NCBI GenBank assembly: GCA_944385645.1
Contig: CALWYA010000221.1
Coordinates: 1 to 5,293 of the forward strand
Reading direction: 5' to 3'
Length of the DNA stretch: 5,293 nucleotides
Source of the DNA: an uncultured Oscillospiraceae bacterium
GTDB lineage: Bacteria > Bacillota > Clostridia > Oscillospirales > Oscillospiraceae
In this document: positions 4,337 to 5,293 of the stretch, piece by piece
How the letters are laid out: each line of letters opens with the position of its first letter
How positions within the stretch are numbered: position 1 is the first letter of the stretch
The notes under the pieces: generated by a model
What the model was told of the DNA's origin: nothing
Seen by the model: only the letters and a program-made list of their open reading frames with translations
The model's database searches: none
Position numbers and translations under genes: made by a program

Positions 4337-4978
4337 ATGATTCATAATTTCAAGCGCATCTATCTTCTGCCCATCCTGTGCGCCGCCCTGCTTCTGCTTG
4401 TGGGGGCCGGTCTTTTCCTTTCCCCCCGCATCTGGGCGTGGCACTGTCAGCAGTCCGCGGAGCACTATCTCCGCAGCTTCGGATGGCATGTCGATGAGCT
4501 TATGTGGCGCGACAGTGTGGATAAACCGACAAACGAACCTCTGTTGGGCAGCTGTTTTCTCGCCCCGATCGGCTCTTCCCCATACCGGGCGGCCTTCCAC
4601 AACATCCTGTCGGAAGAACACATCCAGCTGGACCCCGACGCCCAGTACACTGTGTACCGCTTCTTCCTGGATAAGTCCGACTACTTTCTGGAGGAGTTTC
4701 CACAGGAGAGCACCCTGATGGCGGACGTCCTGATGCAGGGCGACCAGGCGGTCTGCGCCGTCGTCACCTGGGCGGATGTTCTGCTGGAGGACGGGAGATT
4801 CCGGGTCACGGCCTACGCGCGGGAGCGCTTCGGCATCCAGTGGCCGGGCGGGTCGTTCGGTTTCGACAGGCTGGATCCCAACACCTACTTTCCGGCCGAC
4901 TGGTCCCTGGAACAGATCCGCGCCGCCTTTGAAGCCATCTTCCTGGCCGACGCCGAGGCGCGCAGTCAGGCCTCCTGA
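4337..4978 (+). CDS. Membrane-anchored extracytoplasmic protein, unknown function
   Basis: A 213-residue protein with one N-terminal membrane helix (about residues 8-29, after MIHNFKR) and a domain of about 180 residues predicted outside the cell. I cannot assign a family with confidence. The stretch AEHYLRSFGWHVDE (41-54) recalls the YLxSFGWxVD opening of small Firmicute extracytoplasmic domains such as DUF4830; that is a weak resemblance only. Later features are an aromatic, acidic segment around YRFFLDKSDYFLEEF (107-121), a predicted strand pair around ADVLMQGDQAVCAVVTWADV (129-148), and a tail with DPNTYFPADWSLEQIRAAFE (180-199). Three cysteines (73, 140 and 37 near the membrane) could allow a disulfide. 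GGAGA (4324-4328) precedes the ATG by eight bases. Base composition returns to the GC-rich host style here. No promoter was recognised just upstream. Confidence 0.8.
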   Translation: MIHNFKRIYLLPILCAALLLLVGAGLFLSPRIWAWHCQQSAEHYLRSFGWHVDELMWRDSVDKPTNEPLLGSCFLAPIGSSPYRAAFHNILSEEHIQLDPDAQYTVYRFFLDKSDYFLEEFPQESTLMADVLMQGDQAVCAVVTWADVLLEDGRFRVTAYARERFGIQWPGGSFGFDRLDPNTYFPADWSLEQIRAAFEAIFLADAEARSQAS

Positions 4979-4992
4979 CCCAAAAACGAATA

Positions 4993-5021
4993 CGGCGGCC
5001 GCCCCATCGGGGCGGCCGCCG
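4993..5021. terminator. Bidirectional terminator between convergent genes
   Basis: A perfect 13-bp GC stem (4993-5005 with 5009-5021) with loop ATC. On the minus strand it is followed by TATTCGTTTTT, a reasonable tail for the aspartate kinase transcript. On the plus strand the tail CGCTGTTT is weaker but the stem is very stable. It lies between the stop codons of the two converging genes. Confidence 0.75.
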
Positions 5022-5036
5022 CGCTGTTTCTGATGG

Positions 5037-5293
5037 TCACGCGTTGCCGAACTCGTCGAAGAACCGGTCGTGGACGGCCTGGACCGCCCGGTCGGCGTCC
5101 CGCTCGTCCACCAGGACGGACACCTTGATCTCGCTGGTGGAGATCATGTTGATGTTGATGCCGGCGGAGTACAGGGCCTCGAACATCTTGCAGGCCACAC
5201 CGGCGTTGTGGGCCATACCGGCCCCCACGATGGAGATCTTGGCGATCTGGTCGTTGAGCTCCACGCTTCTGCAGCCGATGACCTCCCGGTTCT
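5037..5293 (-). CDS. lysC: Aspartate kinase, C-terminal ACT domain (partial, cut by the window edge)
   Basis: The last 84 codons of an aspartate kinase, which phosphorylates L-aspartate in the first step of lysine/diaminopimelate, threonine and methionine synthesis. The visible part is the second ACT domain of the regulatory region. It includes IAKISIVGAGMAHNAGVACK, then MFEALYSAGININM, ISTSEIKVSVLVDE, and a final AVQAVHDRFF, all diagnostic for the family. The frame is open to position 5293, where the preceding codons read NREVIGCRSVELND. The GTG at 5264 is therefore an internal valine and not a start. The catalytic domain lies to the right of the window. The ACT domains normally bind lysine or threonine for feedback inhibition; which effector applies here cannot be told from this fragment. 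It converges on the 4337-4978 gene across a shared terminator. Confidence 0.93.
   Translation of the reverse strand, partial: NREVIGCRSVELNDQIAKISIVGAGMAHNAGVACKMFEALYSAGININMISTSEIKVSVLVDERDADRAVQAVHDRFFDEFGNA

Noticed and set aside
5037..5264. Complete 75-residue gene starting at GTG 5264 on the minus strand
   Set aside because: The frame continues to the window edge with aspartate kinase sequence, so it is the tail of a larger gene.

Overview
The window looks like chromosomal DNA of a GC-rich anaerobic Firmicute, most likely a gut clostridium of the Oscillospiraceae type. This is inferred from three things: GC-biased codons in genes with Gram-positive ribosome binding sites and sigma-A promoters, a PiT transporter next to a DUF47 protein, and dense GC-rich palindromic repeats between genes. 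No marker gene fixes the genus.

Positions 1-380 hold no supported gene. They contain two tracts of palindromic repeats (28-168 and 186-281), then a probable terminator (290-318) for a gene left of the window. At 393-440 there is a promoter overlaid by four hexamers with an 11-bp period that resemble a PhoP/PhoB box. A leader of about 155 nt follows; it contains a strong intrinsic terminator (537-568) ending 28 nt before the first gene, so the operon appears to be controlled by attenuation as well as at initiation.

Positions 597-2358 form a two-gene phosphate operon: a PiT phosphate permease and a DUF47 PhoU-like partner. A short-tailed terminator hairpin (2409-2436) closes it. A near-consensus promoter (TTGACA, 17 bp, TACAAT) lies just before that hairpin and would start transcripts inside its 5' arm. 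This promoter serves a DUF368 (PopT-type) polyprenyl-phosphate translocase gene at 2489-3286, which ends in a strong terminator (3303-3338). The phosphate importer and the lipid-phosphate carrier recycler are thus adjacent but separately transcribed.

Positions 3340-4330 are a clearly AT-richer pocket. It carries two small unrecognised genes: a four-helix membrane protein (3533-3883) and a secreted protein with a signal peptide (3945-4256). Each has a good ribosome binding site and its own candidate promoter. GC-rich DNA resumes with an unrecognised protein with one N-terminal membrane anchor (4337-4978). It converges, across a bidirectional terminator hairpin (4993-5021), on the 3' end of an aspartate kinase gene on the minus strand (5037 to the window edge).
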